Shown: positions 8,563 to 18,487 of the stretch, in pieces
Layout of the letters: each line of letters starts with the position of its first letter
How positions within the stretch are numbered: position 1 is the stretch's first letter
Assembly: GCF_017745275.1 (NCBI RefSeq)
Contig: NZ_JAGHZS010000011.1
Span: forward strand, 153,909 to 217,908
Length of the DNA: 64,000 nucleotides
Direction: 5' to 3'
From: Chitinophaga sp.
GTDB lineage: Bacteria > Bacteroidota > Bacteroidia > Chitinophagales > Chitinophagaceae
Notes under the pieces: generated by a model
What the model was told of the DNA's origin: nothing
Databases searched by the model: none
What the model saw: only the letters and a program-made list of their open reading frames with translations
Program-made: the position numbers and the translations under genes

Positions 8563-10581
8563 TTATTTCACCGGCGTTAGTTCCAACACTTTCACTTCAA
8601 ATGGCGCCAGCTCCATTGTAATTTTCTCCTCACTATCCATGTTACCCACACCTGTATTATTGACCACATTAAAGGCCGAAAAACGCGTTCGATAGCTCTC
8701 CGGCAATTCTAATACTTCCTTTAACCGAAAAGTAATTTTTGTGGTTTGGGCAGATGGATTCCGCCATGTTAACGTTCCCTCCTTTGGGTTCCATGCCGCA
8801 AAGCCATAAGCTTCTCCCTTACCGGGGTCGCCGCCTACCCAGTGTACATCGGATAATACGTCCCGGTGTTGTGCAGACCACTTCATTCCTTTCGCCAATA
8901 CATCCCAGCCACTTTTAGTCATCAGGTGCGGATTAATATACAACTCCTGCATACCGGTACCATTACCGAAAAAAGCCCATACATCTTCCGTCAGCCCCGC
9001 ATCATCATTCGTAAACGAAGCTCCCAGGCCATTTTCATTATTCACTACAATGCCATGATACATCAACGCATTGAGTGGATATAGCCGTGACCGTTGTACT
9101 ACGTTTTTATATACTTCCGCATCGCGGTAGTTCACCCATTGTTGTCTTTTGGTCCCTGCGCCCAGTAAGCCCATATCCTCTCCTGCCCTCCAGATGGCAT
9201 CGCCATAGCTAAGCCAATAGGGAGAAGGCCAGGTACCTACTGTGAGATTAAAATACAGGTCCGGCTTTATTTTGCGCAAACCGGTTATCACCCGCAGAAA
9301 AGATTCCACATCTTTGGCGTACTTCTCTCCTGCTCCTCCTACTCCGTTACCGGCGCCTACTCCATCAAATTTAAAACTCACTACACCCTGGTGTTGCACA
9401 AAGCCCCTGGTGAGTTGCATGAAATAATCAAAGTAATGCGGGTCCGCTAAACTTAAGCCATTATCGTTTGGTGTAAATGGCAAATGCAGCTTTTCAATAC
9501 TCGCCAGGCGACTGATCTTTTCCTGGTCGTAACCTCCCCAGGGAGATACCCACACGCCCATAGCTGCATGATACTGCCGGGCTAACGCTTCCATCTTCTT
9601 AAAACCATTTGGTAACTTGCTACTGAAGTACCAGAGCCGGTTATAATCATCCCAGCCACTATCCCACAAAAAAGCGCTCATCTTCGCTTTACGCTTTACC
9701 ACCAGGCTATCACCAAACAGCCGGATGCGATCCAACGCATTTGCTTCCGTAATTTCGCGGCCATCATATCCTACGTCATACCAGGAGTTATAATGTGGAA
9801 ATACGCGATAAGGTACCGCCCTTATTTTCTCGAGGTAAGTTAGAAAACCCCGGCGAAGTTGCTCCGCAGGCGTTACACCCCAGGCGACACTAATGTCGAA
9901 ACCGTCGCCAGAGCGCAGTGTAGCCGACGCGGCAATGCCAGATTGCGTCATCGCCGCACTCTCCTCCTGGTGTGCCATCGGATGTTCGATTGCAAAAAAC
10001 AGGTTGCCTACCAACACCGGCGAACCATCTACCACACCGGAAAGCACCGGCTTTGCCGTTGCAGGAATATTTACCAGCGATAAATCTTTAAGGCTATGCT
10101 GTGGGTCTGTAAAGTGAAAATGTTGCTGAATAAAATTGCAATGGTCATGTAACACAATGCGCCACACTATACTGATGCGATGCGTTTTGTTAAACAACCC
10201 GAACACCAACTCTTTCCCCGGTAAGCGATCTACCCCGCGGATCGCCGCCGGCGCTGCTGTTACGGCTTGTTCCCTGCGACTGACCACCGCAAAATCCGAT
10301 GGGTACAAAGTGCTGCCATCATTTAACTTTAAGGCGAACAACTGGTTAGCTGCCAGTTGCACCTGCGTGGATAGTAGCTTATCGCGGAATGTTACCGGGC
10401 CCAATTGCGTTTTTACCTCTCCCAGGTTTACTTCCAGGATATCATTTCCCAACACGTTCCTGCCGGGTACAATTACGGCCTTCGCCGGCGCTTTGCCGGC
10501 ATAAAATACCTGCGCCGATACGGGCTGTTGCGTGGCCAGCAGGAACACCAGCGCCAGGCTGCCCATCAAATTATTTTTCAT
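8563..10581 (-). CDS. Alpha-galactosidase-like glycoside hydrolase (GH36-related)
   Basis: A 672-residue exported protein. ATG 10581 is chosen because it begins a clean signal peptide (MKNNLMGSLALVFLLATQQPVSAQ); an upstream ATG at 10656 would add 25 residues. An N-terminal beta-sandwich (to about residue 270) precedes a TIM-barrel-like part with AFLWDSGWDDYNRLW, GVWVSPWGGYD and VSFKFDGVGAG; the K-x-D strand resembles the melibiase nucleophile strand. Further barrel motifs are YFNLTVGTWPSPYW and IWRAGEDMG. A C-terminal beta domain follows. Database names for such proteins vary. The family is inferred from motifs; the substrate is unknown. It is transcribed alone, convergent with the SusCD-TlpA operon. 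Confidence 0.7.
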   Translation of the reverse strand: MKNNLMGSLALVFLLATQQPVSAQVFYAGKAPAKAVIVPGRNVLGNDILEVNLGEVKTQLGPVTFRDKLLSTQVQLAANQLFALKLNDGSTLYPSDFAVVSRREQAVTAAPAAIRGVDRLPGKELVFGLFNKTHRISIVWRIVLHDHCNFIQQHFHFTDPQHSLKDLSLVNIPATAKPVLSGVVDGSPVLVGNLFFAIEHPMAHQEESAAMTQSGIAASATLRSGDGFDISVAWGVTPAEQLRRGFLTYLEKIRAVPYRVFPHYNSWYDVGYDGREITEANALDRIRLFGDSLVVKRKAKMSAFLWDSGWDDYNRLWYFSSKLPNGFKKMEALARQYHAAMGVWVSPWGGYDQEKISRLASIEKLHLPFTPNDNGLSLADPHYFDYFMQLTRGFVQHQGVVSFKFDGVGAGNGVGGAGEKYAKDVESFLRVITGLRKIKPDLYFNLTVGTWPSPYWLSYGDAIWRAGEDMGLLGAGTKRQQWVNYRDAEVYKNVVQRSRLYPLNALMYHGIVVNNENGLGASFTNDDAGLTEDVWAFFGNGTGMQELYINPHLMTKSGWDVLAKGMKWSAQHRDVLSDVHWVGGDPGKGEAYGFAAWNPKEGTLTWRNPSAQTTKITFRLKEVLELPESYRTRFSAFNVVNNTGVGNMDSEEKITMELAPFEVKVLELTPVK

Positions 10582-10747
10582 ACAGCATCTGTTGAACAGG
10601 ATAATGTTAACAGATTTTACCCAAAAATACCGGAACAAACGATTGCGTGAATTCATTGGCCTGATACGCCATTAAAGTTGTCTTGTTCACCCCGTATATG
10701 AACCAACAATACCAGCTACCTTTAGGGAACTACTAAACCATCACATC

Positions 10748-11155
10748 ATGGAAACCATTACCCTGGAACACGACATAGAAGTATTTTATGTGCAGGCAGA
10801 TTCCTTTCCAATGGGCATCCAGGCAGCTTTCGAAAAACTAACGGCATTGCCTGGAAATATGACCGGTAGACATTTATATGGGATCTCCCGTCCTGAAGGC
10901 GGGCATGGCATCATTTACAGGGCCGCTGCAGCGGCGAAAACACCCGGGGAAGGCGCCCAGTATGGGCTGCAGAGTTTTACGATCCGGAAAGGGACTTATA
11001 TCAGCGAAATACTGCCGCAGTATCAGCAGCACCTGATGGAGGTAACTCCTACTTTTGAACGGTTGTTGGGCACACCTGGTATTGATCCACAGGGTTATTG
11101 CCTGGAAGACTATTTCAACGATACGGATATACGCTGTATGGTACCGCTGAAATAG
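10748..11155 (+). CDS. GyrI-like / effector-binding domain protein
   Basis: A 135-residue cytoplasmic protein of alpha/beta pattern that resembles the stand-alone GyrI-like (AraC effector-binding) fold: an N-terminal ITLEHDIEVFYVQADSFPMG strand, a helix beginning IQAAFEKLTAL, and a C-terminal LEDYFNDTDIRCMVPLK strand, where an acidic residue before the last strand is usual for the family. No DNA-binding domain is attached. Such proteins bind or hydrolyse small molecules, or act as anti-toxins. It is divergent from the glycosidase gene and convergent with the amidohydrolase. The family assignment is moderate. Confidence 0.55.
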   Translation: METITLEHDIEVFYVQADSFPMGIQAAFEKLTALPGNMTGRHLYGISRPEGGHGIIYRAAAAAKTPGEGAQYGLQSFTIRKGTYISEILPQYQQHLMEVTPTFERLLGTPGIDPQGYCLEDYFNDTDIRCMVPLK

Positions 11156-11169
11156 TGACTCTATAACAG

Positions 11170-12417
11170 TTACCAACGCAACACTTTTCCATCTTTTATC
11201 ACTACCGCGGGCGTAAACAGTGCAGATATATTCGTATAAGGGTCTACGTTAGTGATCAGCAAATCAGCGCGTTTACCGGCACGTACCACACCGCGATCCT
11301 GTAACCCTACAACGCCAGCGCTGTTAAGGGTTGCGCACTGAATTACTTCAGCTGTAGTTAATCCACACTTATTCACCAGCAATGCCATTTCCTGTTCCAA
11401 AGGTACTTCTTCATTCTTCTCAGGATATATCCAATCAGTACCGGTAACAATTTTTACGCCCAGTTGATGTGCCATACGCGTAATCGTCAGCGCATTCCAC
11501 ATTTTATTGTTGGTGGCGTGAAAGATAGTAGGGTCCAGGAAAATATGCCGCTGCTGCATGCCCTGTAACAGTTTACGTTGTACCAACGTATCCAGTACAA
11601 AGTGCTTGTAGATCTGTTCCCATGATTTACTGACGTTCAAGGTATCTCCTTTAAGCTGCTGAAAACAAAGATCAGCGGCATGGGATAAGCTATTCACACC
11701 TGCCGCCACACCATCAGCAGGTTTGGCAGGGAACACCGCACCATGACTCCATACCTGTATCCCTTGCGCATGCGCTGCTTCGGTAATAGCCGCTATTTGT
11801 TTCCTGGTAAGATCTGCATATACTTTAATCCCTGTAACGCCCGCACCTTTGGCTTCAGCAACAGCTAACCGCAAATCCGTTCCCGGTGTAACAGCGCGAT
11901 ACCAGGGAGTAGTACCGAGGTCTTTATCTCCACGGGAGCCTCCTTTGACCATCTCAAAATAACCAGGCCCGGCAAACTGCGCCGCATAAAAGATATCGGG
12001 TCCTGCCAGTTGCCCCGTGACCGTTTTTCTTTTGTACTCAGCCAGGAAAATAGCATCACCGGCCATATCCCGCACCGTGGTAATACCATGGCGGATCATG
12101 TTTTCCAGGATACTGTCTGTTTTTAGATGCATACCCTTCTGATCATTCATATCTACGGTAGCCAGGTGTACGTGGGCATCCATCAGGCCCGGTGTAATAA
12201 ACTGACCTGTACAATCTATCACCGTTAATTGCTCATCAGGTACAGCACCATCTTCAATAATTTTTTCGATCATTCCATGGCGCACAAGGATAGACCCTTT
12301 ACGGGGCTTTACCGCTGCATCCCCATCAATGATGGTGGCATTTTTCAGTAACAACTGCGCACGGGTGTATGGCGCGAAGCCCAACACCGCGAGCAATAAC
12401 AATACACATGTTTTCAT
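11170..12417 (-). CDS. Secreted amidohydrolase (imidazolonepropionase-like)
   Basis: A 415-residue exported metal-dependent hydrolase with signal peptide MKTCVLLLLAVLGFAPYTRAQ. The metal ligands are recognisable in order: DAHVHL near residue 80, a lysine in GIKVYADLT, histidines in VWSHGAV and NSLSHAADL, and the catalytic aspartate in TGTDWIYP. The small beta domain at both ends (ATIIDGD, KRADLLITNVDPY) is typical of the superfamily. It starts 9 bases after the TlpA gene and ends the sigma/FecR/SusCD operon. Periplasmic relatives cleave cyclic amides or dipeptides, so imported peptides or cyclic amides are a possible substrate (inference). Confidence 0.85.
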   Translation of the reverse strand: MKTCVLLLLAVLGFAPYTRAQLLLKNATIIDGDAAVKPRKGSILVRHGMIEKIIEDGAVPDEQLTVIDCTGQFITPGLMDAHVHLATVDMNDQKGMHLKTDSILENMIRHGITTVRDMAGDAIFLAEYKRKTVTGQLAGPDIFYAAQFAGPGYFEMVKGGSRGDKDLGTTPWYRAVTPGTDLRLAVAEAKGAGVTGIKVYADLTRKQIAAITEAAHAQGIQVWSHGAVFPAKPADGVAAGVNSLSHAADLCFQQLKGDTLNVSKSWEQIYKHFVLDTLVQRKLLQGMQQRHIFLDPTIFHATNNKMWNALTITRMAHQLGVKIVTGTDWIYPEKNEEVPLEQEMALLVNKCGLTTAEVIQCATLNSAGVVGLQDRGVVRAGKRADLLITNVDPYTNISALFTPAVVIKDGKVLRW

Positions 12418-12426
12418 AAAAAGTAT

Positions 12427-13482
12427 TTATAATTTTTCCAGGTCAGCCACTTCAATATGTTGCTGAATAATGGTGCCGTTTTTATCAACCAGGAAAGTAG
12501 CGGGCAACGATTGTACTTTGTATTGTTTCACAAAATCGCTGTTCATACCATGAGGACTTAACAACTGTGTCCATGGAATATTATCTGCTGCCACCGCTTT
12601 CTCCCACAGCTCTTTTTTCTCATCTACAGAAACAGATACGAAGCCAATTCCTTTTTTATGAAACTTGTCGTACAAGGGAGCCAGTTTGCGGTTGGTAGCA
12701 CGGCAAGGCGTACACCACGAGGCCCATACATCCAGTAATACATATTGATGCTGTTTAAACAAGCTATCTAACGACACATGGCTACCATTCATAGCCGGCA
12801 GCGAAAATACAGGCGCTTTTTTTCCGGTCATATTAAAGGCAGCAGCGGCCTTTTGTTTCTCTGCCAACAACTGGTAAGTGCTTTGAGCAGCGGCTTGCCG
12901 CTGAAATGCCGGCACCAGCTTTTCGAGGTTATCCGGCGACCACGCAAAGGCATAGTAATAGCCCATCCAGGCACCGGCTAAATTACCGGCATTGCTCAAC
13001 ACAAAAGCCAGTCTCTTTTGGTTTACTTTTTCTGCATACCGGTTACTTGCTGCATTGGCTTTTAACTTTTCATCGAGATTAGATGCGGTTTCGTGTTTAT
13101 GTCCCCATTCATTCCAGGCTTTCTCATCCGGTTTAATGGACTTTTCAAAATCACTCCATTTCTTTTGCAGCGCACCACCGTTAACTAACACCGCAGTATC
13201 TTTGGTTACGTTAATAGTTACCTTCTCTCCTTCTTCCAACCAAACAGCATCCACAAAAGGCTTACGCAAACGAACGGAGTATACACCTGCACCGGTGGGT
13301 AGTGTATAAGTAACAGTACCACCGGAAAGCCGCAGCGTGTCTATCAACTGCCGCGTGGGCCACTCCCGGTAAATGGTTACTTTTTCATTTTCTGCATGCA
13401 GGGCAGTGGTAAAAGTCAACTGCTGTGCGTGGGCGGTAGCGCTGAGCAACAACCCCACGGAAAGAACGCTTAATAATTTCAT
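12427..13482 (-). CDS. TlpA-family thioredoxin with DUF4369-like N-terminus
   Basis: A 351-residue exported protein: signal peptide MKLLSVLSVGLLLSATAHAQ, a beta-rich N-terminal domain, a helical stretch, then an AhpC/TSA-like thioredoxin domain from about residue 215. The redox motif is WASWCTPC near residue 252, with threonine at the first X position, and the cis-proline strand reads VQSLPATFLVDKNG. It lies downstream of a strong hairpin that separates it from susD, so it should be expressed below the SusCD pair. It probably keeps periplasmic thiols reduced for the products of this locus. Confidence 0.88.
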   Translation of the reverse strand: MKLLSVLSVGLLLSATAHAQQLTFTTALHAENEKVTIYREWPTRQLIDTLRLSGGTVTYTLPTGAGVYSVRLRKPFVDAVWLEEGEKVTINVTKDTAVLVNGGALQKKWSDFEKSIKPDEKAWNEWGHKHETASNLDEKLKANAASNRYAEKVNQKRLAFVLSNAGNLAGAWMGYYYAFAWSPDNLEKLVPAFQRQAAAQSTYQLLAEKQKAAAAFNMTGKKAPVFSLPAMNGSHVSLDSLFKQHQYVLLDVWASWCTPCRATNRKLAPLYDKFHKKGIGFVSVSVDEKKELWEKAVAADNIPWTQLLSPHGMNSDFVKQYKVQSLPATFLVDKNGTIIQQHIEVADLEKL

Positions 13483-13497
13483 ATCCGGTTTTTAAAA

Positions 13498-13529
13498 AAG
13501 GCTGACTAAAAAAGGTTTTAGTCAGCCTT
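13498..13529 (-). terminator. Terminator/attenuator between susD and tlpA
   Basis: A perfect 14-bp stem (AAGGCTGACTAAAA with TTTTAGTCAGCCTT) around a 4-base loop, followed on the minus strand by a run of T (13497 downwards). It lies within the operon, 12 bases after the susD stop codon, and probably lowers transcription of the TlpA and amidohydrolase genes relative to SusCD. Confidence 0.8.
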
Positions 13530-13541
13530 GTGATCAGGTGA

Positions 13542-14927
13542 TTACCTGGGATTTTGTATAATGGCTGGATTTATGGTAATAATTTTCGGTGCAATCTGCA
13601 GCAGGTAGCAGGAACTATTCGCCGCAAGGGTATAAGTCGTTCCTTTATAACTGCGGGTCAGGTCCTTTTTGAAGCGGGAATCCCGGTTTAATCTCTTCAG
13701 GTCAAACCAACGCACGCCGTGATACATCAGTTCTCTTCTTCTTTCCTGCAGCACCTGCACCAGGGCTTCGTCCGCTGTAGCAGCCGTCAGCGCAGTATAC
13801 TCAGCAGGCTTAAATCTTTTTTGACGAAGGGTATTCAGCAGATCGATCGCTTCGTCTTTACTATTGTTACGCGCCAGGCATTCTGCCTTTATCAGCATCA
13901 TTTCCGGTACGCCTATGCTGTAATTGATATAGTTACCAAAATAATCAGGATAAGGGTTAACAGGAGAAGAGGCACTTCTCAGAATTCTGGTAAAGGAATA
14001 TACGTAACGCAGGTCCTTCTCTCCCAAAATCCCCAGTAAATCCGGGCTGATCATAAAGCGGGTGATAATGCCACTCAGACTGGTGGTCCTGGACAAAATA
14101 TTCTCCGGATTAGCGTCTACTGTAGGAAGTCCCTTTAAACCGCTATAGGGTTTTGCCGGGTTGATAAAGCTGATAGTATTGTAATCCAGCAGGGTATTTT
14201 TCAATGCCAGCGCGGCTGAAGAAGCCTTTAATGCCTGCTCATAGTTACCCATGAACAGGTATACTCTCGCCTGCAGGGCATAGGCCCCTGCCTTACCCGG
14301 GTGCACATAATTCCTACCCATATCAGGTAACCCACTTTCAGCCAGTGCTTCAGATAAATCTTTGACCACCTGGTTGAGCACTTCCTGCACGGTAGCCCGT
14401 TGGGTTTTAGCTTCCAGATCGGGTTTCAGCAACAGCGGCACTGCCAGGTCAGTATTGGCCGTGGCAGCCTGGTAATCGTTGCCGAATAAGTTGGCCAGGT
14501 GGAAATAACAAAAAGCACGGTGAATTTTCGCCTCTGCGGTAATGCGGCTTACACTTTCCGGAGTACCATCCTTTGCTGTTCCTATTTCCTGTAACACCAG
14601 GTTACAGTTATAGATATTACGATACAAGCCGTTCCACTCCCCATCATCTTCTGTTGCCCGGAACAGGTCCTTCGCCCAAAGATAGCTCCTGGAGCTACGT
14701 CCGTCTCCCAGCAAACCCATTCCCTCATCGGTATAGGCTACATCATCCGTCATCATTTCTTCATATCCATAACAGGCATCCGCTATCAGCGGATCATTCA
14801 TAAACAGTTCATATTCTGCTACTGTTTTAGGTAAGAACTTTCCTTTAGGGGTAACGTCCAGGAATTTTTTACAGCCGCTGGAAAACAGCACCAGCATCGT
14901 TATCGAATATATTGCTAACTTTTTCAT
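13542..14927 (-). CDS. SusD/RagB-family lipoprotein
   Basis: A 461-residue lipoprotein with lipobox FSSGC (MKKLAIYSITMLVLFSSGC) and the mature start KKFLDVTPKG that is common in SusD proteins. Helical repeats follow, and the C-terminal region carries QERRRELMYHGVRWFDLKRLNRD, the typical family signature. It lies 11 bases after its SusC partner. It binds the locus ligand at the cell surface. No glycosidase accompanies this pair; a TlpA and an amidohydrolase do, which suggests a peptide-like or amide ligand (inference). Confidence 0.93.
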   Translation of the reverse strand: MKKLAIYSITMLVLFSSGCKKFLDVTPKGKFLPKTVAEYELFMNDPLIADACYGYEEMMTDDVAYTDEGMGLLGDGRSSRSYLWAKDLFRATEDDGEWNGLYRNIYNCNLVLQEIGTAKDGTPESVSRITAEAKIHRAFCYFHLANLFGNDYQAATANTDLAVPLLLKPDLEAKTQRATVQEVLNQVVKDLSEALAESGLPDMGRNYVHPGKAGAYALQARVYLFMGNYEQALKASSAALALKNTLLDYNTISFINPAKPYSGLKGLPTVDANPENILSRTTSLSGIITRFMISPDLLGILGEKDLRYVYSFTRILRSASSPVNPYPDYFGNYINYSIGVPEMMLIKAECLARNNSKDEAIDLLNTLRQKRFKPAEYTALTAATADEALVQVLQERRRELMYHGVRWFDLKRLNRDSRFKKDLTRSYKGTTYTLAANSSCYLLQIAPKIITINPAIIQNPR

Positions 14928-14938
14928 GATCTCTTTTT

Positions 14939-17900
14939 TTACAGTTCAACACGAATTGTAATCGTTGTTACCTTAGGTTCAGGTAAGTAATATCCGCCAT
15001 TCATCGGATCGATGGCTTCCGGATCTATACCGTATTTATTCTTCTTCCATAAGGCCACATTATTCATCTGCGCAATCAGGTGTACGCCCCTCAGCACAGT
15101 ACCTTTCAGCAAAGAAGCCGGTAAATTATAGCCTAACTGTATTTCACGTAAACGAATATAATCACCCGGAATCACGCTGTTGGAAGAATACTGCATGACA
15201 CGTTCTCTTCCATCATAGAAATCAGCCGGATCGAATGACGGGGTGATAGCAGCAATATCTGTTTTGGCTTCATCACCTGGTTTACGCCAGCGGTCTTTGA
15301 CCTGGTAATTCAGGGAATTGGAGAAAGCATAACCATACATATCAGGCATTTCACGGCGAAGCACATTACCAAAATTGAACGTAGTAAGCGCGCTCGCAAA
15401 AAATCCGCGATAAGTAAATACGTTGGTAAAACCTCCTGAGAAAGGTGCACGATAAGTACCACTATGCACCAGCGAAGAAAACTGGGCTACTTTTACCTTC
15501 TCCCCTTTATCGCCATATACCTGCGGGTTACCATGATCGTCCAGTCCGGCCCATTGGTAACTCCACAGCGATTCCCGTGCATATCCTTCTACATACTGTG
15601 AGGTGCCGGACACCCGGTTCAATTCAGGATTACCATCCGGTATTTTGTTATCGAGGATCACATTCCTGTTATAGGCAGCATTCAAACGGCTGTTCCATTT
15701 AAACTGCCTGGTTTCAATGATATTGCCCTGTACAGCCAGTTCAATACCTTTATTCCTCATTTTGGCTGCATTAATTCTCATATTGGTAAAGCCCACGGTT
15801 GGATCCAGGGTATACGTTCCCAACAAGTCATAGCCATACTTATTATACAGGTCAACGCTTACCTGTAAACGACCATCATACATTGCAAGATCTGCTCCCA
15901 GGTTGACAGTACGGGTTCTTTCCCAACGCAGCTTGGGATTGTAACTGTTTACCCTCGCATAAAATTCATTGAGTTTGGCAGAAAAAAAGCGGTTAGCTAC
16001 CAGCAAAGGAGTGGTGGTACGGTCAAAGTTCCCGGTTAGACCAACAGAACCACGCAACTTCAACATGCTGACATTAGGTACATGGAAAAAGGATGCTCTT
16101 GCCATATCCCAGGCGCCACCTAATGACCATAACGGCGTACGGCGATATTTAGGGTCCGCACCAAACAGGTTGGACTGGTCTACCCGATAACTACCGGTAA
16201 TGGTATAACGATCATTGTAAGTATAGGCACCGGTTCCATAGTAAGATCTTTGTCTTTCGTCATTATAGGAAAACAGGTCATTCCTCGTGGCATCATATAC
16301 CGGGATAGAACGGCCGTTCCACCATTTCAGCGTATTACTCAGCAACATTTTCTGGTCAACCGGCTGCCAGCTCTGTAAGTCATCATTATAGCCAAATTTA
16401 GTGGCAGTAAATCCTTCGTTGATGTAACGTTTCACCTCTGTACCCACCACAAAATTCACAAAATGCTTACCCCGGAACAGGTTGGTGTATTGCAGCTGGG
16501 AACGGAAAGCCCAGTTGTTATTGGTATATTCCGACTGGTTCAAACGATCTCCCTGTGGCAGGTTGTAAACTGCTTTGTTATTGGCATCCAGGGTGGTAAA
16601 TTGGTTGATATAGTTGCGGTTATCATAGGAGTCCTTCGACACCAGGTCCCTACCACTCTGCTTCATCCGGTCGTACAGGAATCCGGCATTCAGTGTCAGC
16701 CCTTTGATAATTTTCCATTCACCGCCGATATTAGTTCTTAACCCGAAGTTCTTACTCCGGTTATTGGATAACCTCGCGTCCTGCAATAAATTCCGGCCAT
16801 TTTCCAAATATCCCAGTGGTTTCAGCTCATCGTTCGCTGCTTTATTAAAAGACGTATAGTCGTACAGGTAATTACCGCTGGCATCCACCAGCAATTGATA
16901 AGGCGCCAGCTGTTGTATATTTCCACTGATATTCGGCGCTGTTCGCAGATCCTGGAATACGCCATTGATATCTACATTGAAACGCAGGTTGGGATTCAGT
17001 TCAAAATCGCCACGGGTATTCAGCTGCATAGACTCGGTTTTATCTGTGATATACACAGACTTTCCTTTATCATAAGAACCGGATACCATAAAGCGATATC
17101 CTTTACCACCGCCGGAAAGAGACAGGTAATGATTTTGACGAACGCCGGTACGAAGTAACAAATCACTCACCTGTGAGCGGTTAGAGATGCTACCCAGTGA
17201 ATCCCTTTTACGATTGTATTCTGCGTCGGTAATCAGGCCTTTATCCAATTGGAAAAGGAGATCAAAAGAAGGAGAATACCCGGTAGATGATCCTTCGAAG
17301 ATCTCCGGCATAATAAATCCTTTGTCGTACAATTCTTTATCATAATCCACGAGGTCTGCACTGTTAGCACGCTTCAACGTGGAATAATCCGGGCGTTGCG
17401 TGAAGTACATATTGGTAGCGTAGTTCACTTTCAGCTTTCCTTCCTTACCTCTTTTTGTGGTTACCACAATTACGCCATTGGATGCCTGCGCCCCCCAGAT
17501 AGCCGCTGCAGCAGCATCTTTCAGCACATCCACTTTTTCCACATCATTCATATTATCGGGTAACTGGTTCACCGGGAAACCGTCTACGATAATCAACGGT
17601 GCGCTACGTTCTGTTTGAATAGCACTACCACCACGCACCTGGATGTTAATACCATTCTGGTGACGGTCTTTACTACTGCCGGTATAACCCGTGGCCAGTG
17701 TTAATCCTGAAATGCTTCCTTCCAGTAAACTGGTGAGCGACTGGCTGCCCCGGCGTTGTATTTCTGCGCTGCCAATCTGGGAATAGGCGCCGGTAGTGTT
17801 TTTCCGTGCCAGCGATTGATACCCCGTAGAGATCACTACTTCCGGGATATTGCGTAAAGATTGACGCAACGTAACATTGATCATGCTTCTGTCGCCTGCT

Positions 17901-18463
17901 TCCAGTTCACTGGTTTCATAGCCTACACAACTGATGCTCAGTTGTGCCTCGTTTGTTTTGAGCTTCATGGAAAAATATCCTTTCCCATCCGTGATAGCAG
18001 CGTTGGTGCTGCCGGCTTCCCGGATGGTCACCCCTGCATTATACACAATGGCATCTCCTTCATAAAGGCCGATACGGCCACGGATAATACGTTCGGTCAA
18101 TGCGGGTGTGGCAGTAGTCACGCGGCTCACACTGATCATATTATCATTCCGGCGAAACGCATAACGATAATTAATGGTCAGGTACTGTAATACTTCTTCC
18201 AGCGATTTTTCACCGGCAGGAATGCTAATGGTTTCATTGGCATGAATAGCAGAACCGGCGTAAAAAAAACGGACTTTATACAAGGCCGACAGGCTGCGAA
18301 ACGCCTTCTCAGCAGGAACCTTTTCCAAAGCCACCTGCTTTTTTTCCTGCGCCTGCGCGGGCAACAACGCCAGCGTAAATGCTAACACCATCATCATCGC
18401 AAACAAGGCATGGGAATGTCTACTCGTTATCCTCGCGGATAACCGGCAAAAACGTAAATACAT
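14939..18463 (-). CDS. SusC/RagA-family TonB-linked receptor with STN signalling domain
   Basis: A 1174-residue receptor. After the signal sequence (to about residue 39) comes an STN domain (QVALEKVPAEKAFRSLSALY to about residue 108), then a carboxypeptidase-like regulatory domain, and a plug with EVVISTGYQSLARKN, PLIIVDGFPVN and VDVLKDAAAAAIWGAQASNG. The barrel ends TTITIRVEL. The STN domain is the part that contacts a FecR anti-sigma factor, and a fecR gene ends 24 bases upstream of the start. This receptor therefore both imports ligand with SusD and signals its presence. Confidence 0.95.
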   Translation of the reverse strand: MYLRFCRLSARITSRHSHALFAMMMVLAFTLALLPAQAQEKKQVALEKVPAEKAFRSLSALYKVRFFYAGSAIHANETISIPAGEKSLEEVLQYLTINYRYAFRRNDNMISVSRVTTATPALTERIIRGRIGLYEGDAIVYNAGVTIREAGSTNAAITDGKGYFSMKLKTNEAQLSISCVGYETSELEAGDRSMINVTLRQSLRNIPEVVISTGYQSLARKNTTGAYSQIGSAEIQRRGSQSLTSLLEGSISGLTLATGYTGSSKDRHQNGINIQVRGGSAIQTERSAPLIIVDGFPVNQLPDNMNDVEKVDVLKDAAAAAIWGAQASNGVIVVTTKRGKEGKLKVNYATNMYFTQRPDYSTLKRANSADLVDYDKELYDKGFIMPEIFEGSSTGYSPSFDLLFQLDKGLITDAEYNRKRDSLGSISNRSQVSDLLLRTGVRQNHYLSLSGGGKGYRFMVSGSYDKGKSVYITDKTESMQLNTRGDFELNPNLRFNVDINGVFQDLRTAPNISGNIQQLAPYQLLVDASGNYLYDYTSFNKAANDELKPLGYLENGRNLLQDARLSNNRSKNFGLRTNIGGEWKIIKGLTLNAGFLYDRMKQSGRDLVSKDSYDNRNYINQFTTLDANNKAVYNLPQGDRLNQSEYTNNNWAFRSQLQYTNLFRGKHFVNFVVGTEVKRYINEGFTATKFGYNDDLQSWQPVDQKMLLSNTLKWWNGRSIPVYDATRNDLFSYNDERQRSYYGTGAYTYNDRYTITGSYRVDQSNLFGADPKYRRTPLWSLGGAWDMARASFFHVPNVSMLKLRGSVGLTGNFDRTTTPLLVANRFFSAKLNEFYARVNSYNPKLRWERTRTVNLGADLAMYDGRLQVSVDLYNKYGYDLLGTYTLDPTVGFTNMRINAAKMRNKGIELAVQGNIIETRQFKWNSRLNAAYNRNVILDNKIPDGNPELNRVSGTSQYVEGYARESLWSYQWAGLDDHGNPQVYGDKGEKVKVAQFSSLVHSGTYRAPFSGGFTNVFTYRGFFASALTTFNFGNVLRREMPDMYGYAFSNSLNYQVKDRWRKPGDEAKTDIAAITPSFDPADFYDGRERVMQYSSNSVIPGDYIRLREIQLGYNLPASLLKGTVLRGVHLIAQMNNVALWKKNKYGIDPEAIDPMNGGYYLPEPKVTTITIRVEL

Positions 18464-18487
18464 AATACTACGAATGGTTTTGGTTGA

